DNA from: Flavobacteriales bacterium UBA2426
GTDB taxonomy: Bacteria > Bacteroidota > Bacteroidia > Flavobacteriales_F > PHOS-HE28
Length of the DNA stretch: 34,105 bases
Assembly: GCA_002342985.1 (NCBI GenBank)
Contig: DDRC01000227.1
Location: 4,007-38,111 of the forward strand
Direction of reading: 5' to 3'
Below, in pieces: positions 31,069 to 34,105 of the stretch. The notes under the pieces were generated by a model, which saw only the letters and a list, made by a program, of their open reading frames with translations, searched no databases and was not told where the DNA came from. The position numbers and the translations under genes are program-made. Position 1 is the first letter of the stretch; each line of letters begins with the position of its first letter.

Positions 31069-33762
31069 ATGGCCACCATGGATCCTGCGCTCCTCGAGAA
31101 GGCCCGGCTGCATGTGCGGCACTGGTTCGCGCGCCGGATGCCCCGGCATATGCGCTTCCACGACCTGGAGCATACCCTGGCCGTGGCACGCACCGCCGTG
31201 GCCCTGGCCCGGGCCCGTCGGATGCCCCCGGAGGAGGTGTCCCTCCTCGAACTGGCAGCCCTCTTCCACGATACGGGCTATGCCCTCGCCTATGACGGTC
31301 ACGAGCGGGAGAGCGCGCGGCTCGCCGAAGCGTTCCTGGTGAAGCATGGGGCGTCGGCCCGCAGCAGGGCCCAGGTGCGTGCACTGGTCATGGCCACCTG
31401 CTTCGGTGCCCGGCCGCGCACGGCGATGCAGGCCGTGCTGCGCGATGCCGACTCCGCCAAGGCCGGTCAGGTGGATTTCGCCGCCCGCAGCGAGCTGCTC
31501 CGAGCCGAGCGCGAGGTGGCGCAGGGCCGGAGGATCGGCGCACAGGAATGGCTCCGGGAGAACCTGGCCTACCTGGGATCCCATGTGTTCCACACCCCGG
31601 AGGCCCAGCGGCGCTACGGGCCGCAGAAGCGGATCAACCTCCAGCGATTGCGCGAGCAGGCCGAGCGGCACCGCGCGAAGGCCAAGAGCGACCGGGAGGA
31701 CCGCGCGGAGCACCGCTTCGTGGACCGCGACCTCAGCTGGCTGTCCTTCAACGATCGCGTATTGCAGGAGGCCCGGGACCCGCGCAACCCGCTGCTCGAG
31801 CGCGTCAAGTTCCTCGGCATCTATTCCAGCAACCTCGATGAGTTCTACCGGGTGCGGGTGGCTTCCCTGCGCAGCCTCGGCCGCCTGAGCAAGGCCACGC
31901 GTACGGCGCTCGCTGTGCCGCCCGACAGGCGCATAGCCCGCATCAACGCCAAGGCCCTCGCCCAGCAGCGCGAATTCGGCCGCCTCTGGCGCGAGGAGCT
32001 CCTGCCGGCACTGGCACGCAAGGGCATCCGAATCCGCAATGAGGAGCAATTGTCGCCGGCGCAGATGCGCTTCCTGCGCGAATGGACCGCCAGGCGCATC
32101 GCTCCGCGCCTCGTAACGGCTGCCGTCCGCGCCGGCAACGCCCCGTTCGTGGAGGACCGGAAGCTCTACTTCGCCTGCCGCCTGGCCCCGGCGGGGAAGA
32201 GCGGCGGCAAGCAGCGCCTGGTGCTCGTCAACATCCCCAGCGATGAGCTGGGCCGCTTCATCGCCCTCCCGGCGCCCAAGGGGCGCACGGAGCTCATCTT
32301 CCTTGACGATGCCGTCCGCTTGGCGCTGCCGGGGCTCTTCACCGGATTCCGCGTGCTGGGCTGCCACGCCATCAAGCTCTCGCGCGATGCCGAGCTCTAC
32401 CTCGACGAGGAGTTCACCGGTACCGTGCAGGATAAGGTGCGCAAGAGCCTGCGCAAGCGGATCACCGGCGTGCCCTCGCGCCTGCTCTACGATGCCGCCA
32501 TGCCGCGGCGCATGGTGCGCACGTTGCGCGAGCTGCTGGGCCTGGCCAAGGACGACCTGGTGCCCGGTGGACGGTACCACCATTTCAGCGACCTCCTGCG
32601 GCTGCCTGTCGCAGGGCATAGGGCGCTGCGTGATGCACCCTGGCCGCCGCTGCCTCACCCGGCCCTGCGCGCCCGCAATGCCTTCGCAGCCGCAGACCGT
32701 GCGGATGTCCTGCTGCATTTCCCTTACCATGATTTCGGCCAGGTGACCGATTGGCTCCGGCGCGCAGCGCGCGATCCAGCGGTGCGCCGCATCCACATCA
32801 CCCTTTACCGGGTTGCGGAGGACAGTGCCGTCTGCACCGCCCTTATCGAGGCCTTGCGCCGCGGCAAGGAGGTGCATGCCTTTGTGGAGGTGCAGGCCCG
32901 GTTCGACGAGCGTTCCAACCTGAAGTGGGGCGAGCAGCTGGAGCAGGCGGGCGCCGTGGTGAACTACGGCTACGAAGGTCTCAAGGTGCACTGCAAGCTC
33001 TGCCTCATCGAGCGGGTGGTCGGCGGCCGCATGAAGCGCTATGCCTACTTGGGCACCGGAAACTTCAACGAGCGCACGGCGCGCCTCTACGCGGATACGG
33101 CCCTCATTACCGCGAACCCGACCCTCACCCTGGAGGTGTCCGAGGTGTTCAGGCACCTGGCCGATCGGCGCCACCGGCCCCGGACCCAGCAGCTGATGGT
33201 GGCGCCCTTGGATCTGCGCGCTGGGTTGGAGGAGCTGATCGACCGCGAGATCCGCAGCGCTGCGCTGGGCCGACCGTCAGGCATCCTCCTCAAGCTCAAT
33301 AGCTTGGAGGATAGGGCCTTGATTGCGAAGCTCTACGATGCCGCCCAAGCCGGTGTGCCCATCCGGCTCATCGTGCGCGGCATCTGCTGCCTCGTCCCCG
33401 GCGTTCGGGGCCTGAGCGAGGGCATAGAGGTGATCAGCATCGTGGACCGGTACCTCGAGCACAGCCGCACCTATGTCTTCCACAGCGAAGGGCGGCAGCG
33501 CGTATACCTGGCCTCGGCTGACTGGATGGGACGCAACCTGGACCGGCGGGTGGAGGTCGCATTCCCCTTGCAGGATGCGGGCCTGCGCGCGGAACTGCTC
33601 CACCTGCTCGATCTGCAATGGGAGGATGGGACCAAGGCACGGACCATCAACAAGGCCCAGGACAATCCCTACCGCAAGGCGCTACGGGGTCGACCTATCG
33701 GTCACGCGCAGCGCGATGCCTACGGGTACCTGCGAGCCAAGGGGAAACGGGCGGTGCGCTGA
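31069..33762 (+). CDS. ppk1: HD-domain/polyphosphate kinase 1 fusion
   Basis: An 897-residue fusion. The N-terminal ~190 residues are an HD-type phosphohydrolase: MRFHDLEHTLAVA (His31, His35), LFHDTGY (His67-Asp68) and LRDADSAKAG (Asp126, Asp128) supply a complete metal-binding set. A charged linker (about 190-215) leads to a full-length PPK1 (about 218-890), beginning FVDRDLSWLSFNDRVLQEA. The PPK1 part has FLGIYSSNLDEFYRVRV, phospho-acceptor His641 in GLKVHCKLCLIE, the second conserved His798 in YLEHSRTYVF, and LGTGNFNERTARLYADTA. PPK1 reversibly makes polyphosphate from ATP. The HD part might hydrolyse a nucleotide or phosphoester, but its substrate is unknown. The frame is open throughout and the junction is clean, so the fusion looks real. 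The gene symbol applies to the C-terminal part. Confidence 0.93.
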   Translation: MATMDPALLEKARLHVRHWFARRMPRHMRFHDLEHTLAVARTAVALARARRMPPEEVSLLELAALFHDTGYALAYDGHERESARLAEAFLVKHGASARSRAQVRALVMATCFGARPRTAMQAVLRDADSAKAGQVDFAARSELLRAEREVAQGRRIGAQEWLRENLAYLGSHVFHTPEAQRRYGPQKRINLQRLREQAERHRAKAKSDREDRAEHRFVDRDLSWLSFNDRVLQEARDPRNPLLERVKFLGIYSSNLDEFYRVRVASLRSLGRLSKATRTALAVPPDRRIARINAKALAQQREFGRLWREELLPALARKGIRIRNEEQLSPAQMRFLREWTARRIAPRLVTAAVRAGNAPFVEDRKLYFACRLAPAGKSGGKQRLVLVNIPSDELGRFIALPAPKGRTELIFLDDAVRLALPGLFTGFRVLGCHAIKLSRDAELYLDEEFTGTVQDKVRKSLRKRITGVPSRLLYDAAMPRRMVRTLRELLGLAKDDLVPGGRYHHFSDLLRLPVAGHRALRDAPWPPLPHPALRARNAFAAADRADVLLHFPYHDFGQVTDWLRRAARDPAVRRIHITLYRVAEDSAVCTALIEALRRGKEVHAFVEVQARFDERSNLKWGEQLEQAGAVVNYGYEGLKVHCKLCLIERVVGGRMKRYAYLGTGNFNERTARLYADTALITANPTLTLEVSEVFRHLADRRHRPRTQQLMVAPLDLRAGLEELIDREIRSAALGRPSGILLKLNSLEDRALIAKLYDAAQAGVPIRLIVRGICCLVPGVRGLSEGIEVISIVDRYLEHSRTYVFHSEGRQRVYLASADWMGRNLDRRVEVAFPLQDAGLRAELLHLLDLQWEDGTKARTINKAQDNPYRKALRGRPIGHAQRDAYGYLRAKGKRAVR

Positions 33763-34077
33763 GTTGGCGAAAGGGGGGAGAAGGCTTGCCCTACCTACCC
33801 TAATGGTCCCTTGCAGGTTCCATCGGTCCAAAACCACCTCCTCCCTCCCTTTCAAGTCTGTCCAACGCTGCCGGTCTGGCGCTTCACCATGGCTTGCCAT
33901 CGAACCGGGCCAGCGGTGCAAAGTTGGCCTTGCACCCAAGGCGTTTCGTCCCGGTCGCGCCGGTAGTTTTGAACGATCGCGAATCCGGTGGGTGCCCTGT
34001 GCCGGCACAGGTAGGCGCAGATTGGCACGGATCGCTTAAACTTGCACCCCGTTCCCGCAAGGGGGCGCTGAAAGAAT
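33763..34077 (+). promoter_or_regulatory. Leader region before the tRNA gene
   Basis: No protein gene is supported. It holds GGTGCAA/TTGCACC (33915-33921 and 33930-33936), a perfect inverted repeat, then a TAGTTTTG element matching TAnnTTTG (33964-33971), then the 16-bp palindrome CCTGTGCCGGCACAGG (33996-34011), and a TAAACTTG -7-like element near 34037-34044 closer to the tRNA. Either -7 element could drive the tRNA. Confidence 0.45.
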
Positions 34078-34105
34078 GGGGAATTAGCTCAGCTGGCTAG
34101 AGCGC
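34078..34105 (+). tRNA. tRNA gene, 5' part only (probably tRNA-Ala)
   Basis: The window ends inside a tRNA. GGGGAAT is the 5' acceptor strand, TA the linker, and GCTC AGCTGGCTA GAGC the D arm with its GG-containing loop. The anticodon is beyond the end. The acceptor and D-arm sequence resembles Bacteroidota tRNA-Ala, but tRNA-Ile or another cannot be excluded. Confidence 0.85.

Overview
The window is GC-rich DNA from a member of the Bacteroidota, most likely a high-GC relative of the Flavobacteriales. The signs are several secreted proteins with type IX secretion (T9SS) sorting domains and BNR/Asp-box propellers, a LytTR response regulator with a TPR-type sensor kinase, a TonB-dependent receptor with a carboxypeptidase-regulatory-like N-terminus, a TMEM220-like protein, a SiaB-type kinase, and promoter elements close to the Bacteroidota -7 consensus TAnnTTTG. 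The taxonomic call is inference; no rRNA is present.

Layout. 58-702: a CatB/Vat-type acetyltransferase. 784-7297 (minus strand): a signalling and surface block, with a T9SS protein broken by an in-frame TAG, a membrane protein with a degenerate class III cyclase domain read into a T9SS BNR protein, and a LytTR regulator/sensor-kinase operon. 7470-9019: a GIY-YIG-like protein, a decayed hydroxylaminobenzene-mutase-like gene, a haem-binding-domain protein and an orphan 3' gene end. 9040-19256 (minus): a P-type ATPase, then a Lol-like cassette (LolA-like protein, two FtsX/LolE permeases, LolD-like ATPase, outer-membrane barrel), then a large secreted BNR protein. 19370-19850: a frameshifted copy of the haem-binding gene. 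19953-25885: a HI0933-family flavoprotein, a DUF6544-like membrane protein, an OmpR-type two-component operon ending in a TonB-like protein, a candidate small RNA and a TMEM220-like gene. 25896-33762: a TonB receptor, an ALDH8A1-like dehydrogenase, a 44-residue gene, a SiaB-like kinase and, divergent from it, an HD domain fused to polyphosphate kinase 1. The window ends inside a tRNA gene, probably Ala.

The most notable observation is regulatory. The LytTR operon, the cyclase/BNR gene and the broken T9SS gene share one promoter layout to the base: two CATGC-centred direct repeats 21 bp apart, then 32 bp, a -7-like octamer, 4 nt and the ATG. LytTR regulators bind 9-10 bp direct repeats about 21-22 bp apart, so this looks like a self-regulating LytTR circuit controlling its surface-protein neighbours from leaderless promoters. 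A second two-component system (23109-25272) carries TTAACG hexamers at a 10-bp period upstream of its own promoter. Other points of interest are the HD-PPK1 fusion, the Lol-like cassette with two unrelated dispersed repeats in its spacers, and several dying or duplicated genes.
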